A DNA stretch of 64,000 bases, taken from NCBI GenBank assembly GCA_022818765.1, contig CP063810.1, positions 645,309-709,308 of the forward strand, given 5' to 3'. Below the pieces are notes generated by a model. It was not told the DNA's origin. It saw only the letters and a program-made list of their open reading frames with translations, and made no database searches. A program made the position numbers and the translations under genes. Each line of letters starts with the position of its first letter. The stretch's first letter is position 1. This document shows positions 10,146 through 19,434 of the stretch, piece by piece. The stretch is from Bordetella sp. Its GTDB lineage: Bacteria > Pseudomonadota > Gammaproteobacteria > Burkholderiales > Burkholderiaceae_B.

Positions 10146-10688
10146 TTATCTTTTTTTCTTTGTTTCCTTGATAAGAATTCTTTCGTTTAAATAGCGAACA
10201 CCCTTTCCCTTATAAGGTTCTGGAGGTCGATAAGAACGAATTTCAGCAGCAATTTGACCTACAAGTTCTTTATTAGAACCTCTAATTATAATATCTGTTT
10301 GACTTGGACATTCTATTGAAATATCTTCAGGTATTTTATATTGAATATCATGCGAGAATCCAAGTTGGAATTTAATTACATCTTTTTCTTTTAAAACACG
10401 AAAACCAACACCAACTAAACTCAATTTTTTCTCAAAACCTCTTGTAACACCAGTAATCATATTGCTTATTAAAGCATAGGTTGTGCTTAACATTGGATTA
10501 ACACGGCCTGTCTTTTCACAAGATCTGATTGTAAGATTATTTTCCTCCATACATAAAACTATATTATTCTTCTTTTCAATAAGAAATTGTGTAGAACCTA
10601 AGTTTCCTTTTATCAAAACTAAATTTTCTTTTATATCAGCTTGGACAGATTTAGGTAATTGAATAGAATATTTAATTGATCTTGGCAT
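10146..10688 (-). CDS. rplF: 50S ribosomal protein L6
   Basis: L6 lies near the factor-binding site of the 50S subunit. The duplicated fold is visible, with the C-terminal signature IRSYRPPEPYKGKGVRYL. The protein is 180 aa against the usual 177. Frame intact. Confidence 0.97.
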   Translation of the reverse strand: MPRSIKYSIQLPKSVQADIKENLVLIKGNLGSTQFLIEKKNNIVLCMEENNLTIRSCEKTGRVNPMLSTTYALISNMITGVTRGFEKKLSLVGVGFRVLKEKDVIKFQLGFSHDIQYKIPEDISIECPSQTDIIIRGSNKELVGQIAAEIRSYRPPEPYKGKGVRYLNERILIKETKKKR

Positions 10689-10703
10689 TCGAATCCCCTG
10701 ACT

Positions 10704-11102
10704 CTAAGCTATATAACATAAAATTTCACCACCAACATGATTAAGTCGAGCTTGTTTATCAGACATTACACCTTTAGATGTTGAAATAATTGCAATTCCT
10801 AACCCATTCATTACATAAGGAATAGCCTTATAATGCTTATAAATTCGCAATCCAGGACGAGAAATGCGCCTTATTTCTTCAATAACAGGTCGTTTAGCAT
10901 AATATTTTAAGAAAATTTTAAGCTGAGGTTTAGCTGTATCAACATCTTTTATTTCAAATTCATCAATATATCCTTCACTTTTTAATACTTTTGCAATAGA
11001 TAATTTTAATTTCGAAGAATACATAGAAATGCAGTGCTTTCGAATTTGATATGCATTTCGAATTCGGGTTAACATATCAGCAATTGGATCACTCATACTC
11101 AT
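10704..11102 (-). CDS. rpsH: 30S ribosomal protein S8
   Basis: S8 is a primary 16S rRNA binder and, in E. coli, the repressor of the spc operon. I chose the ATG at 11102 ([17 protein letters not shown]), which has GGAG about eight bases upstream; six extra residues are possible upstream but would overlap rpsN. The C-terminal [20 protein letters not shown] motif is intact. 132 aa. Confidence 0.97.
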   Translation of the reverse strand: MSMSDPIADMLTRIRNAYQIRKHCISMYSSKLKLSIAKVLKSEGYIDEFEIKDVDTAKPQLKIFLKYYAKRPVIEEIRRISRPGLRIYKHYKAIPYVMNGLGIAIISTSKGVMSDKQARLNHVGGEILCYIA

Positions 11103-11113
11103 AAACAGTTCTC

Positions 11114-11419
11114 CTACCAACTAGCTTTAACAAAGCCAGGAATTTCACCTTTCATAGCTATTTCTCGCAATTTATGACGAGTTAATCCAAATTTTCGAAA
11201 AACTCCACGAGATCTACCAGTAATTATACAACGATTTAATTGACGAACAGGATTAGCATTGCGAGGCAGTTTTTGAAGTTTTAAACGTGCTTGAAATTGT
11301 TTTTCAAAACCAATCGAATTATCATCAATAATCAATTTTAACTTTTTACGTTTTTCGGAAAATTTTTTAGAGAGTTTAATTCGTTTAATATTTCGATTAA
11401 TAATAGATAATTTTGCCAT
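11114..11419 (-). CDS. rpsN: 30S ribosomal protein S14
   Basis: 101-aa long form of S14, lacking the zinc-binding cysteines of the short form. The C-terminal signature [20 protein letters not shown] is present. It sits between rplE and rpsH in the spc order. Confidence 0.97.
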   Translation of the reverse strand: MAKLSIINRNIKRIKLSKKFSEKRKKLKLIIDDNSIGFEKQFQARLKLQKLPRNANPVRQLNRCIITGRSRGVFRKFGLTRHKLREIAMKGEIPGFVKASW

Positions 11420-11435
11420 TTTTTAATCCTTAACC

Positions 11436-11975
11436 TTAATAATTACGAAATGGAAAATTTAATGACTTCAAAAGTGCTTTAGCTTGATTATCACTTTTTG
11501 CAGAAGTTACTATAGTAATATTTAATCCTCGTAACGCATCAATTTTTTCATACTCTATTTCTGGAAATATAATTTGTTCTTTAACTCCAAAATTATAGTT
11601 GCCTTTTCCATCAAAAGATTTACTTGAAACACCTCGAAAATCTCGAACACGAGGCAAAGCAATATTAATCAAGCGATCTAAAAATTCATACATTCGACCA
11701 CCGCGCAATGTAACCATGCATCCAATGGGATTTTTCTCGAATTTTAAATCCAGAAATAGCTTTCTTCGCCTTTGTTACCACTGGTTTTTGACCAGAAATT
11801 TTCATCAAGTCATCCAATGCATTTTCTACAATTCTTTTATCTAAAACTGCTTCAGAAACACCCATATTCAAACTAATCTTAAGAATTCTAGGAATTCCAT
11901 TAAATTTTTGCAATTTAATTCTTTCTGAAGAATAGGAACTACCTTATCCTTGTAGTGTTCATACAAACGAGACAT
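11436..11975 (-). CDS. rplE: 50S ribosomal protein L5, reading frame broken by two frameshifts
   Basis: L5 binds 5S rRNA and contacts P-site tRNA. From the ATG at 11975 the frame reads [18 protein letters not shown] and continues to NLME, then shifts at 11895-11896 (two T where three are needed for MEIPRILK). The second frame runs to GFKIREK and shifts again at 11731-11735 (five T where seven give [12 protein letters not shown]). The two deletions sum to three bases, so the last part returns to the start frame. Repaired length is 180 aa, as expected. As written, translation would stop soon after the first lesion. Likely sequence errors in a real gene. Confidence 0.88.
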
Positions 11976-11984
11976 GCAATCTCC

Positions 11985-12304
11985 CTATGTCTTAATATCA
12001 ATACTATTTTTATTTGAACGAAATATTCGAATCATATCTTTCCCTATTTTTTTGAAACCTACACGATCTTTTTTTCCACTTAATGGATTAAAAATAGCAA
12101 TATTTGAAATATGAATAGGCATAGTTTTATCAATCACTCCTCCTGAAACATTATTTGCAGGATTAGGTTTAATATTTTTCTTAACAAGGTTGATATTTCT
12201 ACTAAAATATGTTCAGCATCCACGATGCTCAAAACTACCCCCCGGCGTTTTTTATCTCGTCCGGATAAAATAACTACTTCATCATTCTTTCTAATTTTAT
12301 TCAT
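11985..12304 (-). CDS. rplX: 50S ribosomal protein L24, reading frame broken by a -1 frameshift
   Basis: L24 starts 50S assembly. MNKIRKNDEVVILSGRDKKR (from 12304) shows the KOW-type start. The frame fails near 12196-12198, after AEHILVE; one added base gives VENINLVKKNIKPNP and the rest of L24 through FNPLSGKKDRVGFK to a TAG at 11985. The repaired protein is 106 aa, the normal size. No product of this gene is visible as a single open frame in the sequence as written. Confidence 0.87.
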
Positions 12305-12318
12305 TATAGAAGAACCTT

Positions 12319-12687
12319 TTATAACACTTCTGGAGCCAAAGACACTATCTTCATAAAACGATCAGTGCGCAATTCTCGGGTAACAGGACCAAAAATACGA
12401 GTTCCTACAGGTTCTAATTTAGCATTTAACAAAACTGCTGCGTTAGTTCCAAAACGAATTAATGAACCATCTTTTCTGCGAACACCACTAGTAGTTCTTA
12501 CTACTAGTGCTGTATAAATTTCACCCTTTTTAACACGCCCCCTTGGGGCTGAATCTTTCACACTAACTTTAATAACATCTCCAATTCTTGCATAACGACG
12601 CTTAGAACCGCCTAGTACTTTAATACACATTACACGGCGTGCTCCAGTATTATCAGCTACAGCCAATCTAGTCTGAACTTGAATCAT
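12319..12687 (-). CDS. rplN: 50S ribosomal protein L14
   Basis: L14 lies at the subunit interface. [20 protein letters not shown] is canonical; 122 aa is the standard length. It is the first gene of the spc operon; the 249-base gap upstream, after rpsQ, fits a separate promoter there. Confidence 0.98.
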   Translation of the reverse strand: MIQVQTRLAVADNTGARRVMCIKVLGGSKRRYARIGDVIKVSVKDSAPRGRVKKGEIYTALVVRTTSGVRRKDGSLIRFGTNAAVLLNAKLEPVGTRIFGPVTRELRTDRFMKIVSLAPEVL

Positions 12688-12728
12688 TATTTTTCTATCC
12701 TAACTCAACCGAAATACACTAAACGATA

Positions 12729-12747
12729 ACGGCATTTAATCTGCCGT
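12729..12747 (-). promoter_or_regulatory. Hairpin in the rplN leader
   Basis: ACGGCA (12729-12734) pairs exactly with TGCCGT (12742-12747) around a seven-base loop. It lies 42 bases upstream of the rplN ATG in the rpsQ-rplN gap. No T-run follows on the minus strand, so it is not a standard terminator; a leader or processing element is possible. Confidence 0.4.
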
Positions 12748-12831
12748 ATACATTCCTATACAATATTTTAATAAAATTTTACTCTCTAATCTATTTCGAT
12801 ATTTTCAACCAATTACACTTTAGCTTAGAGA

Positions 12832-12849
12832 GCTAAGCTGTCCATTTTA
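12832..12849 (-). promoter_or_regulatory. Second hairpin in the rpsQ-rplN gap
   Basis: AGCTTAG (12832-12838) pairs exactly with CTAAGCT (12843-12849) with a four-base loop. With the hairpin at 12729-12747 it structures the junction where the E. coli S10 operon ends and the spc operon starts. No T-run follows, so I do not call it a terminator. The rest of the 249-base gap (12688-12936) is AT-rich with no gene. Confidence 0.4.
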
Positions 12850-12936
12850 GCATACATAGTTATATCTGTGAAAAAAATTATTTGAAAAATAAACAAAAAA
12901 TTTTTAAATCAATACTTAATTCAAATCTTTCATAAA

Positions 12937-13224
12937 TTATAAAATATCTCGTTTCTGGATTAGTTGAACTACTTTCCATGATTTTGATCGAGAAATAGGC
13001 TTACATTCTTTAATTTTTACTATATCCCCTTCATAATATTCATTATTCTCATCATGAGCTTTATATTTAGCTGAAAGAGTAATTATTTTGCCAACAATTG
13101 GATGCTTAACTTTTCTTTCTATTTTAACAACAACAGATTTTTCCATCTTGTTACTAATAATCTTTCCTATCAGTGTAGATTTTGATTTTTTATATTCCAT
13201 ATTATCTGTTATTAATTCTTTCAT
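12937..13224 (-). CDS. rpsQ: 30S ribosomal protein S17
   Basis: S17 is an early 16S rRNA binder with an OB fold; ISNKMEKSVVVKIERKVKHP and AKYKAHDENNEY are diagnostic. The ATG at 13224 gives 95 aa; seven further residues upstream are possible but overlap rpmC. It is the last gene of the S10-type cluster, followed by a long gap. Confidence 0.96.
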   Translation of the reverse strand: MKELITDNMEYKKSKSTLIGKIISNKMEKSVVVKIERKVKHPIVGKIITLSAKYKAHDENNEYYEGDIVKIKECKPISRSKSWKVVQLIQKRDIL

Positions 13225-13225
13225 T

Positions 13226-13417
13226 TTATCTCTCAATTTTTTCACTGAGTAAAGTACGTATTCTAGCTATATCTTTCCGAATCATACTAAATTGACTGTT
13301 GTTGGTAATTTGTTGTGAATTTTTTCGCATGCGCAGTCCAAATTGCGCCTTTAATAAGATTTCTAATTCTTTTTTAAGATCAGAAGTATTTTTTAACCGA
13401 AGTTCACTCACATTCAA
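13226..13417 (-). CDS. rpmC: 50S ribosomal protein L29
   Basis: A 63-aa helical hairpin protein at the peptide exit tunnel, where it helps bind trigger factor and SRP. The start [18 protein letters not shown] and the [11 protein letters not shown] block are typical. One base separates its stop from the rpsQ start. Confidence 0.95.
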   Translation of the reverse strand: MNVSELRLKNTSDLKKELEILLKAQFGLRMRKNSQQITNNSQFSMIRKDIARIRTLLSEKIER

Positions 13418-13428
13418 TTTAAAACTCC

Positions 13429-13844
13429 TTAAAAATTATGACATCTAGATACAAATTGTGTTGCACAAGGAAGTTTTGCAGCAGCTAAACGAAATGCTTC
13501 CCGTGAAAGTTCTTCAGTAATTCCTTCCATTTCATAAAGAACCTTGCCTGGTTGAATTTCAGCTACCCAATACTCTGGATTACCCTTTCCATTACCCATT
13601 CGTACTTCGGCAGGTTTTTGTGAAATAGGTTTATCTGGAAAGATTCTAATCCAAACTCTTCCTCCACGTTTGATATGTCGGTTAATAGCACGTCGAGCTG
13701 ATTCAATTTGTCGCGCTGTTATTCGACCCTGCTAGTTGCCTTCAATCCAAATTCACCAAATGCCAAAGTCGTACCTCGGGAAGCTAAACCAGTATTTCGC
13801 CCTTTTTGCTCTTTGCGATATTTTCTACGAGATGGTTGAAGCAT
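13429..13844 (-). CDS. rplP: 50S ribosomal protein L16, reading frame broken by a -1 frameshift
   Basis: L16 orders the A-site tRNA arm. From 13844 the frame reads [17 protein letters not shown] up to FGEFGLKAT, then meets a stop. Adding one C to the CCC run at 13727-13729 gives ATSRGRITARQ and continues through [20 protein letters not shown] and [10 protein letters not shown] to a TAA at 13429. The repaired length is 138 aa, exactly that of relatives. The strict conservation of both halves argues for an undercalled base or a very recent event. Confidence 0.9.
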
Positions 13845-13846
13845 AT

Positions 13847-14622
13847 TTATTCCATATTAGAAGTTTGATTAGAAATTCGGGCTGATGATCTATTTTTTGT
13901 AGGAGAAGATTCTCCAGAACGATCATTTCGAGAAGATCTTCGATTTCGACGCTGCTCTTCTCGTTGAGAAGAATTATCAGGAATAGTTTCTAATTTTTTT
14001 GGAGTATCATTTTTATAAACCCAAACCTTAATTCCAATAACACCATAAGTAGTTTTAGCTTCCGAAATTCCATAATCAATATTTGCTTTAAGCACATGCA
14101 AGGGAATTCTTCCTTCTTTATACCATTCAGTTCGAGCAATTTCTATACCATTTAAACGGCCTGAGCTCATAATTTTTATTCCTTGTGCTCCAAAACGCAT
14201 TGCATTTTGCATAGCCCGTTTCATAGCACGACGAAACATTATTCTTTTTTCAAGCTGTTGAGAAATTGAATCGGCGATTAACTGAGCTTCAATTTCTGGT
14301 TTTCTGATTTCCTCTATATTTACATGAACAGGAACACCCATTAAAGCTTGCAAATCAAGTTTAATATTCTCAATATCTTCCCCACGCTTTCCTATTACCA
14401 TACCAGGACGTGCTGAACAAATGGTAATTCTGGCATTCTTCGCTGGCCTTTCAATCAAAATTCGACTGACTGAAGCTCCTTTTAGTTTCTTTTTTAAATA
14501 TTCTCTAACTCGAATATCTCCAAGCAAAATAGTGCTGAAAATAGAATCTTTAGCAAACCAACGCGAAGACCAATTTCGAGTAACTGGAAGACGGAAACCT
14601 ATAGGGTGTATTTTTGACCCAT
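13847..14622 (-). CDS. rpsC: 30S ribosomal protein S3, reading frame broken by a -1 frameshift
   Basis: S3 lines the mRNA entry site and has helicase activity with S4 and S5. The true start is the ATG at 14622, with a GGAG upstream (MGQK). A T5 run at 14611-14615 on the plus strand should be T6 to read [20 protein letters not shown]; as written, a TAG follows within eight codons. The remaining frame holds the KH domain (about 40-110) and the C-terminal domain, then a polar tail rich in Arg and Ser. Repaired length is 258 aa. A TTG at 14527 opens the intact part but is not a plausible natural start. Confidence 0.9.
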
Positions 14623-14631
14623 TGCAACTCC

Positions 14632-14961
14632 TTAAGAACTAACCTTGACACTAATATGACAAGTCTGTTTCTCAATACGATTACCTCGTCCTTTAGCTCG
14701 AGGAGAAAAACGCTTCATAGAACGAGCCTTATCAACAAAAATTGTTTTAACATACAACTCATCAATATCAGCGCCATTATTGTGTTCAGCATTTGAAATA
14801 GCAGATTCAACAGCCTTTTTAATTATGCTAGAAGCTTTTTTTGTAGAAAAATTTAAAATATCAAGAGCTTGACTAACAGATTTACCACGAATTAAATCAG
14901 CTACTAAACGAGCTTTTTGTGCAGAAATGCTAATTCTGCGTATGATAGCAGAAGTTTCCAT
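14632..14961 (-). CDS. rplV: 50S ribosomal protein L22
   Basis: L22 extends a beta-hairpin into the exit tunnel. Conserved blocks are [33 protein letters not shown] and the loop [15 protein letters not shown]. 109 aa, normal. Between rpsS and rpsC. Confidence 0.97.
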   Translation of the reverse strand: METSAIIRRISISAQKARLVADLIRGKSVSQALDILNFSTKKASSIIKKAVESAISNAEHNNGADIDELYVKTIFVDKARSMKRFSPRAKGRGNRIEKQTCHISVKVSS

Positions 14962-14966
14962 TCTTC

Positions 14967-15242
14967 TTACCTCTTCGCTTTTTTATCTGCTGTGTGACCC
15001 TTAAATGTACGAGTCAACGCAAATTCACCAAGTTTATGACCTACCATGTTTTCATTAATATATACAGGAACATGTTGTCGGCCATTATGAACTGAAATAG
15101 TTAAACCAATGAACTCTGGAAGGATTGTAGATCGACGTGACCAAGTTTTTATAGGTTTTCTATCTTTTCGAGCTAGAGCAGAATTCACTTTTGCGCTTAA
15201 ACTAGCATCGACAAAAGGCCCTTTTTTTATCGAACGTGACAT
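14967..15242 (-). CDS. rpsS: 30S ribosomal protein S19
   Basis: S19 contacts S13 in the 30S head. [12 protein letters not shown] and the motif [20 protein letters not shown] are diagnostic; 91 aa is the family length. Frame intact, unlike its neighbours rplB and rpsC. Confidence 0.97.
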   Translation of the reverse strand: MSRSIKKGPFVDASLSAKVNSALARKDRKPIKTWSRRSTILPEFIGLTISVHNGRQHVPVYINENMVGHKLGEFALTRTFKGHTADKKAKR

Positions 15243-15258
15243 AATTTTTTACTACCCC

Positions 15259-16085
15259 TTATTTACGATTACGTCGTTGAACAATCATATTATTTGTTCT
15301 TTTGTTTCGACGTGTCTTATAACCTTTTGTTGGCACACCCCATGGACTAACAGGATCTCTAGCTTCACCTGTTCGGCCTTCTCCTCCACCATGCGGATGA
15401 TCAATAGGATTCATTGCCACACCTCGAACTGTGGGACGAATACCCTTCCAACGCATTGCTCCAGCTTTACCTATTTGTCGAAGGCTATGCTTTTCATTAC
15501 CTACTTCCCGATAGTAGCTCGACAATCAACATGTATTTTTCGTACTTCACCTGAACGTAAACGAACCTGAGCATAAATACCCTCACGCGCTAGTAATGTA
15601 GCAGAAGCTCCCGCTGAACGTAAGATTTGAGCTCCTTTCCCAGGCTTCATTTCAATACAGTGTACAGTGGTTCCAACTGGGATATTCCGAATCGGTAATG
15701 TATTACCGATTCGGACTGGAGCTTCTGTACCAGATAACAAAATAGAACCTTTTCCAAGACCTTTTGGTGCAATGATATAACGTCTTTCTCCATCGGCATA
15801 ACAGACTAAAGCTATATTAGCAGTTCTGTTTGGATCATATTCCAATCTTTCAACTTTAGCAGGAATATCATCTTTATCACGTTTGAAATCTATTAAACGA
15901 TAATGACGTTTACTACCCCCTCCTCTATGACGAATAGTAATATGACCATTGTTATTTCGTCCAGAACCCCGAATCTTCTTGCGTAACAATTTATGATAAG
16001 CAGATCCTTTATGTAAATCTGGTTCTGACAATTTTACCATAGAGCGTCGACCAGGAGATGTTGGTTTAACTTTTAATAAAACCAT
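15259..16085 (-). CDS. rplB: 50S ribosomal protein L2, reading frame broken by a -1 frameshift
   Basis: L2 is required for subunit joining and the peptidyl transferase centre. The first part (from 16085, [15 protein letters not shown]) runs to DCRATIGK; the second begins in another frame at [16 protein letters not shown] and includes the functionally critical [17 protein letters not shown] with its conserved His. The break is at the CCC run 15507-15509, where a fourth C gives ATIGEVGNEKH. Repaired length is 275 aa, exactly the usual size. Probably a functional gene with an undercall. Confidence 0.9.
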
Positions 16086-16087
16086 CT

Positions 16088-16387
16088 TTATACTCCCTCT
16101 GAAAAATCAATCTTCTGTCCATCTTTAAGAGAAACGTAAACTTTTTTTTCATTACGTCTTCGACCAATAAATCGACCAAATCGTTTGATTTTTCCTTTCG
16201 ATTTAAGAGATTGAACTGAATCAACATCAACCTTAAACAATAATTGAATAGCAGCTTTAATTTCAGGCTTAGTAGCATTTTGCATAACACGAAAAGTAAC
16301 TTGACCTTTTTTTTCAGAAATAAAAGAAGCTTTTTCGGTAAAAATAGGTGATAAAATTACTTGCATTAACCTCTCAGTAGATTTCAT
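16088..16387 (-). CDS. rplW: 50S ribosomal protein L23
   Basis: L23 forms the exit-tunnel docking site for trigger factor and SRP. The [12 protein letters not shown] start and the [20 protein letters not shown] block are typical. 99 aa. Its start overlaps the rplD stop by four bases, indicating coupling. Confidence 0.96.
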   Translation of the reverse strand: MKSTERLMQVILSPIFTEKASFISEKKGQVTFRVMQNATKPEIKAAIQLLFKVDVDSVQSLKSKGKIKRFGRFIGRRRNEKKVYVSLKDGQKIDFSEGV

Positions 16388-17007
16388 CTAAAAATCTCCT
16401 CAAGTTTAGAAACTGCTAGCTTTGTAATCAAAATAGTTTGATAAAAAATCAAATTAATAGGATTAATGTTACACGGTTCAACAATAGAAACATTAGGAAT
16501 ATTTCTAATTCCTAAATATAAATTAGTATCAATAAAATCACTAATGATTAATATTGAAGAATTTACATTCAAATCCTGCAATTTAGAATACGCTTCTTTA
16601 GTTTTTGGGTTTTCCAATTGAAACAATTTTTCCAAAATCAACAAACGATCTTCTCGTACCAATTGAGATAAAATAATACATATAGCCGCACGATACATTT
16701 TTTTATTAATCTTTTGAGAAAAATTCTCATCAGATGAATTTGGGAACGTGCGCCCCCCTCCTCTCCAAAGAGGAGACGAAATCATTCCTGCTCGTGCACG
16801 ACCAGTTCCCTTTTGACGCCAGGGCTTTTTAGTGCTATGTTTAACAGCAGAACGATCCTTTTGAGCTCTTGTGCCAGAGCGTAAATTTGCTCTAAAAGCA
16901 CTTGTTACTTGATGTATAAGAGCTTCATTAAAATCACGAGCAAAAACTTCATCCGAAGCTTTAAAAGTAGATAAGCAATCTTTATTACCTACAAGTTTAA
17001 GGTCCAT
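16384..17007 (-). CDS. rplD: 50S ribosomal protein L4
   Basis: L4 reaches into the exit tunnel and in E. coli represses the S10 operon. The extended-loop signature [20 protein letters not shown] and the [12 protein letters not shown] block are present; 207 aa. In E. coli the L4 target is upstream of rpsJ; here a hairpin terminator and promoter lie between rpsJ and rplC instead, so any L4 control may act there. Confidence 0.97.
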   Translation of the reverse strand: MDLKLVGNKDCLSTFKASDEVFARDFNEALIHQVTSAFRANLRSGTRAQKDRSAVKHSTKKPWRQKGTGRARAGMISSPLWRGGGRTFPNSSDENFSQKINKKMYRAAICIILSQLVREDRLLILEKLFQLENPKTKEAYSKLQDLNVNSSILIISDFIDTNLYLGIRNIPNVSIVEPCNINPINLIFYQTILITKLAVSKLEEIFR

Positions 17008-17009
17008 TT

Positions 17010-17705
17010 TTATTTAATTCCTATATTAGATTGTATTTTCTTAACAGATAAACGCAAAAAAATAGTGGAATTTTTATGACCTGGAATAGCTCCCATAATA
17101 AAAATTAAATGACGAATAGAATCTATTCGCACAATATTCAAATTTTGTATGGTTCTTGTAACTGAACCTAGGTGCCCCGCCATTTTTTTCCCTTTGAATA
17201 CTCTTCCTGGATCTTGAGATCCTCCAATAGATCCAGGTACTCGATGTGATCGAGAATTACCATGAGAAGAACGTTGAGATCTAAAATTATGTCGCTTTAT
17301 AGTTCCAGCAAATCCTTTTCCTATTGTTTTTCCTGTCACATCAACATATTGTCCTTCTTTAAAAACAGAAGCAACAGTTATTGCATTTCCAGGATGAAAA
17401 TCCTTTTGGAAGATAGGATCAATACGAAATTCTTTTAAAAATTTAGTAGCTTGGATTCCCGATTTTGAAAAATGTCCCATTTGTGGACGAGTAATACAAG
17501 AAGACCGACAAGATCCAAAAGCAATTTGAATAGCAGAATAACCATCAACATCTACATATTTCACTTGTGCTACTCGATTATTTGAAACATCAATTACAGT
17601 TACAGGTATAGAAGTACCATCATCTGTAAAAATTCGAGTCATTCCAACCTTACGACCTATAAGACCTGGCCGTTTCGATGTAACATTTAACACCGAATCT
17701 GACAT
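17010..17705 (-). CDS. rplC: 50S ribosomal protein L3
   Basis: L3 is an early 23S rRNA binder with a loop near the peptidyl transferase centre. [17 protein letters not shown] and [20 protein letters not shown] are diagnostic. The ATG at 17705 is preceded by GGAG at about eight bases; four more residues are possible upstream. 231 aa. It begins a transcription unit with its own likely promoter at 17726-17756. Confidence 0.96.
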   Translation of the reverse strand: MSDSVLNVTSKRPGLIGRKVGMTRIFTDDGTSIPVTVIDVSNNRVAQVKYVDVDGYSAIQIAFGSCRSSCITRPQMGHFSKSGIQATKFLKEFRIDPIFQKDFHPGNAITVASVFKEGQYVDVTGKTIGKGFAGTIKRHNFRSQRSSHGNSRSHRVPGSIGGSQDPGRVFKGKKMAGHLGSVTRTIQNLNIVRIDSIRHLIFIMGAIPGHKNSTIFLRLSVKKIQSNIGIK

Positions 17706-17725
17706 TACACTCTCCATTCTTATCT

Positions 17726-17756
17726 ATTATAGCTCGATTTTATTTTTTAATAGCAA
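17726..17756 (-). promoter_or_regulatory. Likely sigma-70 promoter for the rplC operon
   Basis: On the minus strand a perfect TATAAT (plus 17726-17731) follows a TTGCTA (plus 17751-17756) at 19 bases. Transcription would start about 14 bases before the rplC ATG. It lies just past the rpsJ hairpin terminator, which supports a restart of transcription here. The spacing is two bases over the optimum. Confidence 0.5.
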
Positions 17757-17792
17757 AACCGGCAGATTGTATCATATAGATTACGAAAAATG

Positions 17793-17833
17793 AAAATAAG
17801 ACTAGCACGATAACATCGTGAACTTCTTATTTT
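17793..17833 (-). terminator. Intrinsic terminator or attenuator after rpsJ
   Basis: Immediately after the rpsJ stop, outer arms 17793-17801 and 17825-17833 (nine bases, exact) and inner arms CACGAT/ATCGTG (17806-17811 and 17815-17820) form one long stem with a small internal loop. On the minus strand it is followed by TTTTCATTTTT. It separates rpsJ from rplC. Confidence 0.65.
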
Positions 17834-18145
17834 TTACTGTAAAGCAATCTCCACATCAACACCAGCTGGCAAATCCAATCTCATCAGTGCATCGACTGTT
17901 TTATCAGTCGGATCAATAATATCCATTAACCGATGATGTGTGCGCATTTCAAATTGGTCACGAGATGATTTATTAACATGAGGAGAACGTAAAAGATCAT
18001 ATCGACGAATGCGCGTCGGTAAAGGAACAGGCCCACATACAACAGCACCTGTACGTTTAGCTGTATCAACTATTTCTAAAGCAGATTGATCTATTAATTT
18101 ATAATCAAACGCTTTTAAACGAATGCGAATCTTTTGGTTCTTCAT
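17834..18145 (-). CDS. rpsJ: 30S ribosomal protein S10
   Basis: S10 joins the 30S head and also serves as NusE in antitermination. [20 protein letters not shown] and the loop [21 protein letters not shown] are diagnostic; 103 aa. AGGAAG lies before the ATG. Hairpins stand on both sides (18161-18200 and 17793-17833), so it may be transcribed partly on its own. Confidence 0.98.
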   Translation of the reverse strand: MKNQKIRIRLKAFDYKLIDQSALEIVDTAKRTGAVVCGPVPLPTRIRRYDLLRSPHVNKSSRDQFEMRTHHRLMDIIDPTDKTVDALMRLDLPAGVDVEIALQ

Positions 18146-18160
18146 TATTCTTCCTAAAAA

Positions 18161-18200
18161 GATTATAGCTAGAAAATATGAGCTTTTTCTAGCTATAATC
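18161..18200 (-). terminator. Hairpin with T-run between tuf copy 1 and rpsJ
   Basis: Arms of 16 bases (18161-18176 and 18185-18200) are exact reverse complements with an eight-base loop. On the minus strand the stem is followed by TTTTT and then the rpsJ Shine-Dalgarno. It looks like an intrinsic terminator or attenuator. The arm nearest tuf is shared with the second tuf copy; the other arm is not. Confidence 0.6.
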
Positions 18201-19392
18201 GTTAAGCAACAATTTTAGAAACTATTCCAGCTCCAACAGTACGACCACCTTCTCGAACAGCAAATCGTAAACCTTCTTCCATAGCAATAGGAGCTAATAA
18301 CTTAACTGTCATACTAACATTATCACCTGGAAGAATCATTTCTTTATCTTTCGGTAAAGTAATAATTCCGGTTACATCAGTAGTTCTAAAATAGAACTGG
18401 GGACGATATCCGTCAAAAAATGGAGTATGTCTACCTCCTTCTTCTTTAGAAAGAATATAAACTTCGCATGTAAACTCTGTATGTGGTGTAATAGACCCAG
18501 GCTTAGCTAAAACCTGTCCACGTTCAACATCTTCTCGTTTAATACCTCTTAATAAAACACCTACATTATCCCCTGCTTGACCTTGATCTAAAAGTCGGCG
18601 GAACATCTCAACACCTGTACATATTGTTTTTATTGTGTCTTTGATTCCAATAATCTCAACTTCTTCACCTACTTTTATCACACCACGTTCAACACGACCC
18701 GTTACTACAGTACCTCGACCTGAAATAGAAAACACATCTTCTACAGGCATAAGGAAAGTACCATCGATTACTCTTTCAGGAGTTGGAATATATTGGTCCA
18801 GAGCATCAGCTAATTCAAAAATAGCCTTTTCTCCCAATTCACTTTTATCTCCTTCCAAAGCTAATTTCGCTGAACCTTTTATAATTGGAACAGTATCTCC
18901 TGGGAAATTATATTTAGATAACAATTCTCTAACTTCCATTTCTACTAATTCAAGAAGCTCCGAATCGTCTACCATATCCACTTTATTCATGAATACTATA
19001 ATATAGGGTACTCCAACCTGACGTGATAACAAAATATGTTCACGAGTTTGAGGCATAGGTCCATCTGCAGCAGAGACTACTAAAATAGCACCATCCATTT
19101 GAGCTGCCCCTGTGATCATATTTTTTACATAATCAGCATGACCAGGACAATCTACATGGGCGTAATGCCGATTTTCAGTTTCATACTCAACATGAGATGT
19201 GTTTATTGTGATCCCGCGAGCTTTTTCTTCAGGAGCTGCATCAATCTGAGCATAACCCCTTGCTTCTCCACCAAATTTTGTGGACAGAACTGTAGTAATT
19301 GCTGCTGTTAATGTTGTTTTACCGTGATCAACATGTCCGATCGTACCCACATTGATATGTGGTTTAGTACGCTCAAATTTGCTTTTTGCCAT
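18173..19392. repeat. tuf repeat, copy 1
   Basis: A stretch of about 1.22 kb, comprising the tuf gene and 29 bases of its 3' flank, recurs at 34630-35849 in the same orientation. I see no difference between the copies by reading, and the translations are identical. Identity ends exactly at the ATG on the 5' side, which points to ongoing gene conversion. Confidence 0.85.
18202..19392 (-). CDS. tuf: Elongation factor Tu, copy 1
   Basis: EF-Tu carries aminoacyl-tRNA to the ribosome. The 396-aa protein has G1 GHVDHGKT, G3 DCPGHADY and G4 NKVD in domain 1, followed by two beta-barrel domains. This copy lies after fusA in the str operon (rpsL-rpsG-fusA-tuf), 42 bases downstream, with a GGGGGA element before the ATG. 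Its translation is identical to the copy at 34659-35849. Confidence 0.98.
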   Translation of the reverse strand: MAKSKFERTKPHINVGTIGHVDHGKTTLTAAITTVLSTKFGGEARGYAQIDAAPEEKARGITINTSHVEYETENRHYAHVDCPGHADYVKNMITGAAQMDGAILVVSAADGPMPQTREHILLSRQVGVPYIIVFMNKVDMVDDSELLELVEMEVRELLSKYNFPGDTVPIIKGSAKLALEGDKSELGEKAIFELADALDQYIPTPERVIDGTFLMPVEDVFSISGRGTVVTGRVERGVIKVGEEVEIIGIKDTIKTICTGVEMFRRLLDQGQAGDNVGVLLRGIKREDVERGQVLAKPGSITPHTEFTCEVYILSKEEGGRHTPFFDGYRPQFYFRTTDVTGIITLPKDKEMILPGDNVSMTVKLLAPIAMEEGLRFAVREGGRTVGAGIVSKIVA

Positions 19393-19434
19393 AATTTTTT
19401 CCCCCGAAGGAAAATATAATAGATTGTTAAGTTA

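Noticed and set aside
15109..15570. A 153-aa plus-strand open frame
   Set aside because: It lies opposite rpsS and rplB, both strongly conserved on the other strand.
18635..19006. 123-aa plus-strand frame repeated at 35092-35463
   Set aside because: Antisense to both tuf copies; it is repeated only because tuf is.
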